Source of the DNA: a virus
Direction: 5' to 3' (one strand)
Virus record (IMG/VR): IMGVR_UViG_3300049215_000479
Location: 1-55,245 of that record
DNA length: 55,245 nt
This document shows, piece by piece, positions 16,868-25,777 of this stretch. How positions within the stretch are numbered: position 1 is the stretch's first letter; the number at the start of each line of letters is the position of its first letter. The notes beneath the pieces were generated by a model. The model was not told the origin of the DNA. It saw only the letters and a program-made list of their open reading frames with translations, and did not search any database. Both the position numbers and the translations under genes were made by a program.

Positions 16868-17046
16868 GTTTCTTCGCCCTGAAGCGGACCCGGCAACGCA
16901 TGGCGGACATCGTTGCCGGGGTCGCCGCGGTGGGGAAGCTCGGGGCGCAGTCGACGGCGCCGCAGGTCACCGTCGAGCCAGCGAACGTCCCGAGCGCGCC
17001 CGAGCCCCAGAAGCCGAAGCGTGGGCGAGAGCTCCGAGGTCCGTAG
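16864..17046 (+). CDS. Short basic head-region protein
   Basis: 60 residues, GTG start overlapping the capsid stop. The N-terminal half (FFALKRTRQRMADIVAGVAAVGKLG) is helical, the rest Pro/Lys-rich. Unknown function, probably structural. Confidence 0.45.
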   Translation: MSFFALKRTRQRMADIVAGVAAVGKLGAQSTAPQVTVEPANVPSAPEPQKPKRGRELRGP

Positions 17047-17308
17047 TCAGCGCCGCTACTACCTGCTCAAGGCGCAGTACAACGCGACCACCGCCGAGGA
17101 CTACGTCTTCGCCCAGGGTTTCTGGGCGAAGCAGAACGCCCTCCCGGGGACGCCCCTTCCGAGCACGCTGCCGGCGCTCACCAAGCTCGCCGCAGCTCAC
17201 TACACGATGATCGAAGACGTGCGCGGTGCGGACGTCGACGAGCTCGTCGAACAAGCAGGACTCACGCGCAGCGAGGCCCAGGCGGTGCTCGCGGCGATCG
17301 GAGATTGA
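17021..17308 (+). CDS. Small helical head-tail region protein
   Basis: 95 residues from GTG 17021, overlapping the previous gene by 26 bases. The end (VDELVEQAGLTRSEAQAVLAAIGD) looks like a helix-hairpin-helix. Position after the capsid suggests a connector or completion protein, without a recognised family. Confidence 0.45.
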   Translation: MGESSEVRSQRRYYLLKAQYNATTAEDYVFAQGFWAKQNALPGTPLPSTLPALTKLAAAHYTMIEDVRGADVDELVEQAGLTRSEAQAVLAAIGD

Positions 17309-17311
17309 TCC

Positions 17312-17677
17312 ATGGGCTACTTCATGGCGAACGGAATGTACGCGGACACCGATCCCGTCACGTTCCTCCAGGCGGGCGGCGTCATCAGCGCGAGCGGGTC
17401 GAGCGCCGTGCTCGAGGTGGGCGACCGAGGGACGGCGCGCATCACCGCGAACTTCTCCGCGGTCGCGGGCACCGGTCCCACGCTCGACATCGCGGTCATG
17501 ACCTGCGACACGCCGGGCGGCTCGTTCCGCCAGGTCGGCACCTTCACCCAGTTCACGGCGACGGGCTCGCAGCGGAAGAGCTTCGCGGGACTCGATCGGT
17601 TCGTGCGCCTCGACTACACGCTCGGCGGCTCCGCGTCGCCTTCGTTCACCGGGACCATCGACGGGGAGTGCGTCTGA
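17312..17677 (+). CDS. Beta-rich decoration-like protein
   Basis: 121 residues. The pattern GGVISASGSSAVLEVGDRGTARITANFSAVAG is a beta-sandwich seen in phage head fibre or decoration proteins. The gene at 18332 begins with a related fold (FATNQGLVVTLETSVSGAGGWQQIG), so the domain appears twice in this region. Confidence 0.5.
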   Translation: MGYFMANGMYADTDPVTFLQAGGVISASGSSAVLEVGDRGTARITANFSAVAGTGPTLDIAVMTCDTPGGSFRQVGTFTQFTATGSQRKSFAGLDRFVRLDYTLGGSASPSFTGTIDGECV

Positions 17678-17708
17678 GAGCGCGCCCGCATTCTGCAGGA
17701 GACCACCC

Positions 17709-18326
17709 ATGATCTACCGATCCGAATTCGGCCATCCGCTGCTCAACGCGACCCTCAAGCCGACGGTCGCGCAGCTGAAGCTCTTCGACACGACGGACCA
17801 CCTCCCAGGCGAGCTGTTCCGGTTGGCGGACGGCCGCGTCTTCGCCTGGAACTCGACGAGCGTGCTCACCGCCGACGACATCTTCGTCATCCAGGCGACG
17901 GGCGTGACCACGGGCCGCTACCTCCTGGCGGAGGGCTTCGAGCAGAACGTCGCGCTCCCGATCGGCTTCGGAACGGCGGACGCGGCGGTGCTCGCGACGA
18001 CGCCCACGAACAGCCTCATCCGCGTCGGCCGCGGCTACTGGGAGGTGACGACCGGTTTCACCGGCGGCTCCTCGAGCGCGATCGGTCTGAGCTCGAGTGC
18101 GGCCGGGTTCACCACGAAGGGCGACCTCCTCGGAGGCGCCTCCGGCGACGTGGCGGCGACGCTCGTCGCGGGCAACGCGCTCGGCACGATCGGCGCGAAG
18201 ACGGCGGCCGGCATCCTCCTGCCCGGTGGCTCGGCGATTCGGTTCGACCGCATCACGAGCGCGTTCACCGCCGGCGCCGGCCTCGCACACCTGCTCGTGA
18301 ACGTCCTCGCGAACCCGGGCGCGTGA
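17709..18326 (+). CDS. Head fibre/decoration-like protein
   Basis: 205 residues, preceded by CAGGAGACC. The N-terminal half carries DTTDHLPGELFRLADGRVFAWN. The C-terminal half is Gly/Ser/Ala-rich with AGFTTKGDLLGGASGDVAA, a segment resembling the collagen-like stem repeats of phage fibres. Probably virion-surface; exact role unknown. Confidence 0.5.
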   Translation: MIYRSEFGHPLLNATLKPTVAQLKLFDTTDHLPGELFRLADGRVFAWNSTSVLTADDIFVIQATGVTTGRYLLAEGFEQNVALPIGFGTADAAVLATTPTNSLIRVGRGYWEVTTGFTGGSSSAIGLSSSAAGFTTKGDLLGGASGDVAATLVAGNALGTIGAKTAAGILLPGGSAIRFDRITSAFTAGAGLAHLLVNVLANPGA

Positions 18327-18331
18327 GCTGA

Positions 18332-19105
18332 GTGGCGAACCCGCTCGCCATCACGCCGCACGCGTCCGGAGCGGAGACGGCGAGCGGGATCGGGGCGTCG
18401 GTGGACATTGGTGCCCTCCGGACGGCCGTGCGCCTGCTCCTCGACGTCACCGCGATCTCTGGGACGTTCGCGACGAACCAGGGCCTCGTGGTCACCCTCG
18501 AAACCAGCGTCTCGGGCGCGGGCGGGTGGCAGCAGATCGGGGCGTTCGGGCTCAAGGCGGGACAGGGCTTCGTGGGTTTCGAAGAGCTCACGTTCGCCCG
18601 CTGCCGTCGCTTCGTGCGCGCGCGCTGGGCGATCACGGGCACCGGGCCGAGCTTCACCTTCAGCGTGAGCGGCGCCGCGCACGTCCTGTACGCGGCGCCC
18701 GAGGACCTCGGGCGGTACGCCATCAAGGACTCCGCGCTCTCGAGCCTCTCGGACGCGGCCAAGGCGGACGCGCTCCTACGCGCGACGGCGGACGCGGACG
18801 CCGCGCTGAATGCGGCGTTCACCGTGCCCATCACGGCGTGGGGTGAGGACCTCCGCGGACGCGTCGCCGATCGCGCGGCCTTCTACGCGCTCGCGACGCG
18901 GGGCTTCAACCCGAACTCGGAGGCCGACCAGATCATCGTCGCGAACGGCGGGCTCATCATGTCCGACGGCACCCGAACGGCGGTCGAGAGATGGTTCCAG
19001 GATGTCGCGACCGGCGTCTACAAGCCGCCCGAGATCGTGGACTCGACGCCTGACGTCTACGAGGCCGGCGCCTTCGTTGTGACGAACGCGAAGCGCGGTT
19101 GGTAA
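18332..19105 (+). CDS. Beta-sandwich protein with gp36-like (DUF1320-type) tail
   Basis: 257 residues, GTG start. The first 125 residues form a beta-sandwich like that of the gene at 17312. The remainder (AIKDSALSSLSDAAKADALLRATADADAALN) is a helical region resembling the Mu gp36 connector family. This looks like a fusion of a surface domain with a neck component. Tentative. Confidence 0.5.
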   Translation: MANPLAITPHASGAETASGIGASVDIGALRTAVRLLLDVTAISGTFATNQGLVVTLETSVSGAGGWQQIGAFGLKAGQGFVGFEELTFARCRRFVRARWAITGTGPSFTFSVSGAAHVLYAAPEDLGRYAIKDSALSSLSDAAKADALLRATADADAALNAAFTVPITAWGEDLRGRVADRAAFYALATRGFNPNSEADQIIVANGGLIMSDGTRTAVERWFQDVATGVYKPPEIVDSTPDVYEAGAFVVTNAKRGW

Positions 19106-19109
19106 AGCG

Positions 19110-19643
19110 ATGGGCGATACCCGGCTTCAGGAGCTCGTCACGGCGATCCACGCGACGCTCAACGACGCGAGCGTGGCCGCGCGCGTGGGCCGCGTGTACC
19201 TCGACGAGCACGACCAGGCGCGACGTGTCGTGTGGGTCCGCGAGGGCGGCGACGTCGAGCCCCCGAAACAGGCTGGCGGGCGCCTCGTGCCAGGGGCGAC
19301 GCCCGACGATCCCGATTTCCGCGTGCGCGCGTGCAAGATCCGCGTGGAGCGTGTCCAGGCGCACATCTACGCGGAGGAGGAGGACCTCGCCGAGAACCTC
19401 CTCGACGCGATCATCGCGGCCGTCTGCCTGACGGTCCCCACAGTTAGGATGACGGGCTACGACTGGGTCACGGAGGAGGCGGAGCACGCCGGGCGCACGC
19501 TCCGGACGTCGAAGGTCGTCCTGAAGATGCAGGGCTTCCGGCTTCCGGTCCCCGACGAGATCCGGCAGCTCGAGCCCGTCCAGGCCGTCGACCACGTGTG
19601 CGGCACGCTCGACGCCAACGGGGACGTCGTGCCGCAGGACTAG
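19110..19643 (+). CDS. Tail completion-like protein (Mu gp37 position)
   Basis: 177 residues with alternating helices and strands (LQELVTAIHATLNDASVA, VRACKIRVERVQAHIYAEEE). It lies between the connector gene and the virion-morphogenesis gene, the slot of Mu gp37. The assignment rests on position and general pattern. Confidence 0.5.
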   Translation: MGDTRLQELVTAIHATLNDASVAARVGRVYLDEHDQARRVVWVREGGDVEPPKQAGGRLVPGATPDDPDFRVRACKIRVERVQAHIYAEEEDLAENLLDAIIAAVCLTVPTVRMTGYDWVTEEAEHAGRTLRTSKVVLKMQGFRLPVPDEIRQLEPVQAVDHVCGTLDANGDVVPQD

Positions 19644-19646
19644 TCC

Positions 19647-20153
19647 ATGCAGGTCCGGTTCACCGGCGACTTCGCGAGCCTCCAGCGGTTTGCGAAGAAG
19701 ATCCAGAAGACCCCGGATATGCTCGTCACGGTGAACGAGCAGCTCGCCGAGGAGACGGTCGAGCTCGTTCGCCAGTGCTTCGAGGAGTCGCGCGATCCGT
19801 ACGGCAACCCATGGCCAGCGCCCGTGCTCCGCGAGGGGCGCCCTCTCGAGGACAGCGGAGCGCTGAAGGCCGCCTGGCATCGCCGCTGGGCGGGCCGTCA
19901 CGGCTTCGCGATCGGCAACGCGAAGGCCTACGCGAAGCACCACCAGAAGGGCACAGGCGTCTTCGGGCCGCGGCACACGCGCATCCGCCCGAAGAAGGCC
20001 AAAGCGCTACGGCTGCCGGGCCCGATGTTCGTGGCGTCCGTGAAGGGCGCGCCCGCCCGCAAGATGGTGCCCGACCAGGGCCTACCGGCGCGGTGGCGCG
20101 ACCGCTACGTCGAGACCGCGCAAGAGGTTCTCACCGAGCTGTTCCGCCGGTGA
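19647..20153 (+). CDS. Virion morphogenesis / tail completion protein (Mu gpG-like)
   Basis: 168 residues. The segment RDPYGNPWPAPVLREGRPLEDSGALKAAW has its halves in the order typical of the Phage_tail_S / virion morphogenesis family, followed by GNAKAYAKHHQKGTG. Members sit at the head-tail junction. ATG with weak ribosome site. Confidence 0.75.
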   Translation: MQVRFTGDFASLQRFAKKIQKTPDMLVTVNEQLAEETVELVRQCFEESRDPYGNPWPAPVLREGRPLEDSGALKAAWHRRWAGRHGFAIGNAKAYAKHHQKGTGVFGPRHTRIRPKKAKALRLPGPMFVASVKGAPARKMVPDQGLPARWRDRYVETAQEVLTELFRR

Positions 20154-20165
20154 CGAGGAGACGAC

Positions 20166-20594
20166 ATGCCCGACGAGACCAACAAGGCCGCCCCGAAGGG
20201 CGAGCCGAAGGCGGACGAGCAGGCCAAGGCCTCGCCGGCGCCGTCGAAGCCCACGCGCACGCCCCTCGAGTGGGCGGAGCTGCTCGGCTTCGTGAACCGC
20301 GTGAACCCGACGATCGAGGCCGCCATCAAGGCAGCGGGCGAGCCGGGCGCGCACGCGCCGCAGCTCGAGCGCACGTTCCACTGGAAGCACGCCGCAGCCG
20401 ACAGGCTCTACGGCTGGAGCGAGCACGCCTACCACTTCCAGGCCGATGAGGATCGGTTCCTCATCACAGAGGAGGACTACCGGAAGGCCCTCGACGCGGC
20501 CGCCGACTACCCCTGCTCGGCGCCGCACGCGCCGGCGCTCCCCGAGAGTCAGACGGAACGTTTCGCGGGCTTCGTGCCGGCGGCGCGCTCGTAA
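20166..20594 (+). CDS. Hypothetical tail-region protein
   Basis: 142 residues: a Lys/Ala/Pro-rich N-terminus, then a helical segment (PLEWAELLGFVNRVNPTIEAAI) and the motif HWKHAAADRLYGWSEHAYHF. Lies directly before the sheath gene. Function unknown. Confidence 0.5.
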   Translation: MPDETNKAAPKGEPKADEQAKASPAPSKPTRTPLEWAELLGFVNRVNPTIEAAIKAAGEPGAHAPQLERTFHWKHAAADRLYGWSEHAYHFQADEDRFLITEEDYRKALDAAADYPCSAPHAPALPESQTERFAGFVPAARS

Positions 20595-20606
20595 GGAGAC
20601 GAACCG

Positions 20607-22361
20607 ATGCCCCCGATCCCCAGCGTGACCGAGGACATTCGCGACTTCGGGCTCGGCCTCACCGAGCCCGCGGTCATGACGCCCGTCGTGTACGGCGTGT
20701 CGAGCCTCGGCGCCCACAACGTGCTCGAGTTCTACGCGAGCCAGGAATCCCTCAAGGACGCCCGCGGCGAGGGCCCGGCCGTGGAGGCCGCGGCGAACAT
20801 CCTCGCGAAGGGCGGCGGGCCGGTGGGGTTCCTCGGCGCCGACAGCACTATCGCGGCGTCGAACGACGCCTACGCGATCGCGACCTGGGGGACGCCGGGC
20901 TCGAACGGCAGCATCACGCGCTCGGGCGGCACGACGGGCCCCGCGATCTCGCTCGCCGCGGGAGCTCCGAAGGTCGCCGGCCAGTTCAAGGCCGAGATCC
21001 AGACGGGCGGCACCCTCGGCACGGCGACGTTCCGCTGGTCGCTCGACAACGGCGCGACCTGGATCGCCTCCGGGGTCGTCACGGCCGCGTCCGTCGCGCT
21101 CGGTACGACCGGCGTGACGGTGAACTTCCCCGCGGGCTCGTACGTCTCGGCCGAGGCATACGCCTGGACGGCGACGGGCGGCGGCGGCTACCTCTCCGTG
21201 AGCGGCACGGCCACGCTCGACGCGCATCTCCGCATCGAGATCCTCACGGGCGGCGCTCGAGGCACGGCGACGTTCCGCTACTCGTGCGACGCCTACTCGG
21301 GCGACACGCTCGCGGAGCGCACCTACTCCGAGACGCTCACCGTTCCGACGGGCGGCACGTTCGCGGTTCCGAGCCTCGGCGTGAGCATCGTCTTCGCGGC
21401 GTCCCCGAACTTCGTAGCCGGCGACTTCTACGAGATCGACGTGCGGTGCGCGGCGTGGAACGCGACGGACCTCGCGGCGGGCTTCACGGGCCTCGCGGCG
21501 GCGACGGACCCCTGGCGGTTCTTCGTCGCGGTGACGTCCAAGAACACCGGCGACGCCTCGGCGCACGCGACCCTCGCGGCGGCGCTGCACTCGCAGCTCA
21601 CGACCTTCGCGAGCTCGAGCAAGTACCGCCGCGGCATGATCCCCGCCGGCCAGGACGACGCGCCGTCCGCGGTCGCGACGGCCTTCGCGAGCACCGTCTC
21701 CGCGCGGCTCCTCATCCCGTACGGGCTCGTGCGGCGGGTCACGACGAAGCCGTTCCCGGGCTTCGGGGCCCCGGTGACGCACTCGATCGACTGCTTCGCC
21801 GCGCGCGCCGCGAAGAGCCTGCCGAGCACCGACCTGAAGCGGGTGAAGTCGGGGCCGCTCGACGAGATCGTGAAGATCTTCCGCGACGAGTACCTGAGCC
21901 CCACGGGCCTCGACGACCTCAAGATCTCGACGCTCCGCACCCACGACACCGTCGAGGGCTTCTACGTCACGCAGGGGCGGCTAAAGAGCCAGTCCGGCTC
22001 GGACTTCAAGCTGTGGCCCCTCGGCCTCTGCATGGATATCGCGTGCGAGACCGTGCACGCCGGCATGACGCTCGCCATCGGGCAGGGCATCCGGTGGAAC
22101 GCGGACGGCACCATCGACGAGCGCGACGCGATCGCCATCGAGGAGGAGATCGCGCCGAAGCTCATCACCCAGCTCGTGAGCCCGAAGAACGCCGAAGGCT
22201 TCGACGGGCACGTTCAGGAGGTCCGCTACACGATCTCGCGGACGTACGTCGGGCGGCCCACCGGCACCATCGTCGGCGTCGTCGGCATCCGCCCCCTCGG
22301 CTATGTCGACTTCGTCAAGAACATCCTCGGATTCGTCACGCAGCTCCCCGCTGCCGCGTGA
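20607..22361 (+). CDS. Tail sheath protein (DUF2586-like)
   Basis: 584 residues. The C-terminal half (GLDDLKISTLRTHDTVEGFYV, then LGLCMDIACETVHAGMTLAIGQ and ERDAIAIEEEIAPKL) matches the sheath core of DUF2586-type proteins. The middle (about 110-270) holds beta-rich Gly/Thr insertions likely to be exposed on the sheath surface. A sheath makes this a contractile-tailed phage. The tube gene follows after eight bases. Confidence 0.75.
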   Translation: MPPIPSVTEDIRDFGLGLTEPAVMTPVVYGVSSLGAHNVLEFYASQESLKDARGEGPAVEAAANILAKGGGPVGFLGADSTIAASNDAYAIATWGTPGSNGSITRSGGTTGPAISLAAGAPKVAGQFKAEIQTGGTLGTATFRWSLDNGATWIASGVVTAASVALGTTGVTVNFPAGSYVSAEAYAWTATGGGGYLSVSGTATLDAHLRIEILTGGARGTATFRYSCDAYSGDTLAERTYSETLTVPTGGTFAVPSLGVSIVFAASPNFVAGDFYEIDVRCAAWNATDLAAGFTGLAAATDPWRFFVAVTSKNTGDASAHATLAAALHSQLTTFASSSKYRRGMIPAGQDDAPSAVATAFASTVSARLLIPYGLVRRVTTKPFPGFGAPVTHSIDCFAARAAKSLPSTDLKRVKSGPLDEIVKIFRDEYLSPTGLDDLKISTLRTHDTVEGFYVTQGRLKSQSGSDFKLWPLGLCMDIACETVHAGMTLAIGQGIRWNADGTIDERDAIAIEEEIAPKLITQLVSPKNAEGFDGHVQEVRYTISRTYVGRPTGTIVGVVGIRPLGYVDFVKNILGFVTQLPAAA

Positions 22362-22369
22362 GGTGAACC

Positions 22370-22837
22370 ATGACGACCCTCGGATACCCCGACCTCGAGA
22401 GCTTCGCGTACGCCTTCGAGCGAGGCGAGCTCTCGCTCGGTCCGCGCATCTTCACGGCCATCTCGAACGTGAAGACCGACCAGCCCACGAAGGAGGGCGC
22501 GGTCAAGGGAACGCGATCGTACCCGCTGAAGCGCACGCCGGGATCCATGGACCTCGGCGACGGCACGGTCACGTTCTCGGACATCGGAGAGCGGACGGCG
22601 TTCATCGTCATGCTCGGCAACGGGTACCGCGAGCGCATCTGGACCCTGAAGTGGGTCCTGACGGCGCCGGGCGCGCCGCTGATCCGGCGGGTCGCGTACG
22701 GATGCCGCGTGCTCGGCGACCCGGACGACCATTCCTCGGGAGAGGACGCCCTCGGCGGCGACCTCCCCTTCTCGTTCATGTACTCGACCATCAACGGGCT
22801 CGTCGCCCATTCGGGCCTGCAGGCGCCCACACGCTGA
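22370..22837 (+). CDS. Tail tube protein
   Basis: 155 residues, directly after the sheath as in other myophages. It contains GPRIFTAISNVKTDQ and GTRSYPLKRTPGSMDLGDGTVTFSD, a beta-rich pattern fitting the tube fold. It stacks as rings around the tape measure inside the sheath. Confidence 0.7.
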   Translation: MTTLGYPDLESFAYAFERGELSLGPRIFTAISNVKTDQPTKEGAVKGTRSYPLKRTPGSMDLGDGTVTFSDIGERTAFIVMLGNGYRERIWTLKWVLTAPGAPLIRRVAYGCRVLGDPDDHSSGEDALGGDLPFSFMYSTINGLVAHSGLQAPTR

Positions 22838-22854
22838 TGGTCTGAAAGGACCGA

Positions 22855-23199
22855 ATGGAGTCGAAGGACAGCAGCGCGAAAGAAGACCCGAACGCGACGA
22901 AACTGAGGGAGCTCGAAGCCCAGTACGGCGGGCGTCTCGCCAGCACGGTCTCGGCCGACGGCAAGCTCCTGGCCTTCCGGTGCCCGACTCTCGACGAGTG
23001 GGAGGACTACCAGGACGCGCTCGGGAAGAAGCGCCGCGGGGTCTGCTTCCGCGAGCTCGCGCAGGTCTGCGTCGTGTACCCGACGCTCGAGGAGCTCCAG
23101 GCGGTCTTCGAGCGCGAGCCGGCGCTCGCGACCCGGATCTCCGACGGCATCTCCTCGCTCGCGGGGCTCGAGGCCGAGGTCACCGTAAAAAAAGGCTGA
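22855..23199 (+). CDS. Tail assembly chaperone, short form
   Basis: 114 residues, ending two codons after the heptamer A AAA AAA at 23187-23193. Position between tube and tape measure, small size and slippery end identify it as the counterpart of lambda gpG or Mu gp41. A backward one-base shift joins it to the next frame to give a longer chaperone. Confidence 0.75.
   Translation: MESKDSSAKEDPNATKLRELEAQYGGRLASTVSADGKLLAFRCPTLDEWEDYQDALGKKRRGVCFRELAQVCVVYPTLEELQAVFEREPALATRISDGISSLAGLEAEVTVKKG
23187..23193 (+). promoter_or_regulatory. -1 programmed frameshift site
   Basis: Seven A residues phased as A AAA AAA in the zero frame (codons 23188 and 23191), six bases before the TGA at 23197-23199. 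This is the ideal X XXY YYZ form. GC-rich sequence downstream could form a stimulatory structure. Confidence 0.8.
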
Positions 23200-23396
23200 A
23201 CCTGTGGAAGAGCGCGCGACGTCACCTGTACACGACGGCGCGCGCTCTTCGTGCATTTAGGGACGCCGACGGCTCCGACTGGGACTGGGCCGGCGCCCTC
23301 ATCGTCGCGGACGCCATCGACGATCAGAAGTTCGTCCGCAGGTTCGCCGAGGCGTACGCGAAGGGCCTGAGCCGCGCCGGGCGCCGCCGCAAGTAG
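23193..23396 (+). CDS. C-terminal part of frameshifted tail assembly chaperone
   Basis: In the -1 frame the reading continues from the slippery run as RLNLWKSARRHLYTTARAL to a TAG at 23396, with no start codon of its own near the junction. The fused product (about 180 residues from 22855) is equivalent to lambda gpG-T or Mu gp41/42. The T-like part normally recruits the tape measure to the tube. Confidence 0.75.
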   Translation, partial: RLNLWKSARRHLYTTARALRAFRDADGSDWDWAGALIVADAIDDQKFVRRFAEAYAKGLSRAGRRRK

Positions 23397-23400
23397 CTCC

Positions 23401-25245
23401 ATGTCCGACTCCGCCACGTTCATCCTCCGTCTCATCGACAAGGTCTCGGGACCGTCGAAGAACGCCGAGAAGGCCCTCGGGCGGTTCCGCGACGCGGCCG
23501 GGAAGCTCCGCGAGGCGAACGGGCGCTTCGTGGGTAGCGGCGCCGGCGGGGGCGGCGGCAAGGGTGGCGGGGGCCTTGGTGGCATCGGGGACTTCGTGAA
23601 GGGAAACCTCATCGCCGGGGCCATCGAGAAGGGCCTCGAGCTCATGAAGGACTTCGCGGTCGAGACCGCGCGCGCGACCGGGGAGCTCGTCGCGTTCGGC
23701 CAGAACAGCCGGTTCGCGTTCGACCAGCTCGCGAAGCGTGGTGCGACCGGCCCGAAGCTCTTCGAACACGCGCGCGACCTCGCGGTTCGCTTCGGCCTCG
23801 ACGTCGAGCAGACGACGCACCAGTACGCGAACTTCCTAAAGCTTCAGTTCAACCCGAAGGAAGCCGACAAGATGGTCCGCATGGGCGCGGACCTTCGAGC
23901 GCTCGGCGCCTCGGCGGAGGACGTGCAGGGCGTCTTCCTCGCGCTCGGGCAGATCAAGGGCAAGGGGCGCTTCCAGGGCGAGGAGATGCTCCAGCTCGCA
24001 GAGCGCGGCGTCTCCACGGTCCTCGTCCAGGAGGAGATCGGCAGGGCGCTCGGCGGCAAGTCCACGGTCGAAGTCCAGAAGCTCCAGCAGCAGGGCAAGA
24101 TCTCCGCGGACGTCGCGCTCGGCGCCATCGAGTCGGCCATCAAGCGGAAGCTCCAGGAGACGGAACTCGGGGACGCGGGCGCAAGGTTCGCCGACAAGAC
24201 GCTGTCCGGCATGCTCGGGCGTTTCAAGGCGCTCGGTACGGACACGGGCGTCAGCCTGGTCGAGAAGATGGCGGCGCCGCTCACGGGGCTCGCGTCACAA
24301 GGCCTCGACCGCCTCCAAGGCTTCATCGACAGCCCGCAAGGCGCACAGACCGTCGACCGGATCGCGACGGCGCTCGGGAAGGCCGCGGAGTTCGCCGGCG
24401 ACTTCATCGGCGCCTTCGGTAGCGGCTTCGGCGACACCTTCAAGGCGATCGGCGCGTCCATTGGGCCCGTGATCGGCACCTTCGCGGGCGGCGAGGGCCG
24501 GAGCGCGTCCGACACCCTGAAATCGATCGGCACGCACGTCGGCGAGCTCGCGGCCTTCGCGCTCGGTGCGGGCGCTGCCTTCGTCGCGCTCGGCGCCGGC
24601 GTCGTCGCGGACATCGACCTCGTCGTCAGCGCGGTCGGACGGGGCGCGGACTGGGTGATCGGCAAGGTCGGCGACGTCATCCTCTGGTGGGACAACCTCG
24701 GGGCGAAGATCGACGCCATGGGGCCCACGTTCGGCGACAAGGCTCTCGGGATCGGCAAGGCCATCATCGACGGCCTCGTGAACGGCATCACGTCGTTCGC
24801 TTCACTGGCGTGGGACGCCGTCGGCGGCCTCGCGAGCGGCCTCGTCGACCGCATCAAGGGCAAGCTCGGAATCCACTCGCCGTCCACCGTCTTCGCGGAC
24901 ATCGGGATGTACACCGGTCAGGGCTTCGCGCTCGGCATCGGCCAGAGCGAGGGTCTCGTCGCATCCGCGGGCGTGGGCCTCGCCGAGGCTCACCTCGGCG
25001 CGTTCGCGAGCACGACGTCGGGCGCCTCGAGCTTCGGCCCCGCGATGTACGGGCCGCCGGCTTCCTCGCTCGGCTACGGCTTCGACACCATGCAGGCCCC
25101 GCGGAGCGCCAGCGCGCTCCCTCCCATCACGGTCGAGGTCCACGTCGAGGCAGGGCGAGACGCCGAGGAAACTGGCGAAATCGTCGGCACCGCGGTCGAG
25201 CGGCGCCTGGAGGCATGGTTCCGCAGGCTCGAGATGGAGACGTGA
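23401..25245 (+). CDS. Tape measure protein
   Basis: 614 residues, the longest tail-core gene here. A helical N-terminus (LIDKVSGPSKNAEKALGRF), a Gly-rich stretch, hydrophobic segments at about 370-420, and the conserved C-terminal motif KLGIHSPSTVFADIG...TGQGFALGI of tape measures. It sets tail length; at roughly 0.15 nm per residue the tail would be near 90 nm (estimate). The hydrophobic segments may insert in the host membrane on injection. Confidence 0.9.
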   Translation: MSDSATFILRLIDKVSGPSKNAEKALGRFRDAAGKLREANGRFVGSGAGGGGGKGGGGLGGIGDFVKGNLIAGAIEKGLELMKDFAVETARATGELVAFGQNSRFAFDQLAKRGATGPKLFEHARDLAVRFGLDVEQTTHQYANFLKLQFNPKEADKMVRMGADLRALGASAEDVQGVFLALGQIKGKGRFQGEEMLQLAERGVSTVLVQEEIGRALGGKSTVEVQKLQQQGKISADVALGAIESAIKRKLQETELGDAGARFADKTLSGMLGRFKALGTDTGVSLVEKMAAPLTGLASQGLDRLQGFIDSPQGAQTVDRIATALGKAAEFAGDFIGAFGSGFGDTFKAIGASIGPVIGTFAGGEGRSASDTLKSIGTHVGELAAFALGAGAAFVALGAGVVADIDLVVSAVGRGADWVIGKVGDVILWWDNLGAKIDAMGPTFGDKALGIGKAIIDGLVNGITSFASLAWDAVGGLASGLVDRIKGKLGIHSPSTVFADIGMYTGQGFALGIGQSEGLVASAGVGLAEAHLGAFASTTSGASSFGPAMYGPPASSLGYGFDTMQAPRSASALPPITVEVHVEAGRDAEETGEIVGTAVERRLEAWFRRLEMET

Positions 25246-25246
25246 C

Positions 25247-25777
25247 GTGGCGGTCCCCGATTGGATCAGCTCGAGCGACTGGGACGACCTCTACCTCGCC
25301 GGCGCGAAGATGCCCGGCGTCGCCCGCGTCTCGATCAGCCTGCCGACCGGCGTCGACGTGAAGAAGCCGAAGGGCGGCAGGCGCGCGAAGCTCCGCGACT
25401 GCGGCGCGCCGCCCTGCAAGATCCGGATCCAGCTCGAGCTCATGCCGGACGAGCTCCCGGAGTTCGAGGCCGAGGTCGTGCCGCTGCTTCGGCCGCGCGC
25501 GGCCGACGGTCTCAGCGACCCCGTCGAGATCGCGCACCCCAACGCGCGCCTCTGGGGCGTGCACGTGATCGTGGTCGAAGAGGTGGACGCGCCGCACCCT
25601 GACGCGGGTGACAGCCTGAAGGTGTCGTTCAACGCGCGCGAGTGGGCGCCGCAGCCGACCAAGGTCGGCAAGGGCACCGACAAGCCCAAGGACGACGGCT
25701 CGGACGACTGGAACGTCCAGCCACTGATCGACCGGCTCCGGCCGAAGCGCGCCGGCGCCGCGGCCGCGAACTTCTGA
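25247..25777 (+). CDS. Baseplate/tail protein (DNA circularisation or LysM position)
   Basis: 176 residues, GTG start one base after the tape measure stop. The core (CKIRIQLELMPDELPEFEAEVVPLL, in part) and GVHVIVVEEVDAPHP are beta-alpha-like. It sits where Mu-like phages carry the tail adaptor between tape measure and hub. No certain family. Confidence 0.5.
   Translation: MAVPDWISSSDWDDLYLAGAKMPGVARVSISLPTGVDVKKPKGGRRAKLRDCGAPPCKIRIQLELMPDELPEFEAEVVPLLRPRAADGLSDPVEIAHPNARLWGVHVIVVEEVDAPHPDAGDSLKVSFNAREWAPQPTKVGKGTDKPKDDGSDDWNVQPLIDRLRPKRAGAAAANF

Noticed and set aside
20082-21944. 620-codon leftward open frame opposite the sheath gene
   Set aside because: Composition is Arg/Gly/Glu repeats with no domain; the sense strand encodes a recognisable sheath. 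Stop codons are rare in such GC-rich antisense frames.
23800-24900. Leftward 356-codon open frame inside the tape measure
   Set aside because: Ser/Pro/Ala shadow frame; the tape measure on the other strand has clear family motifs.
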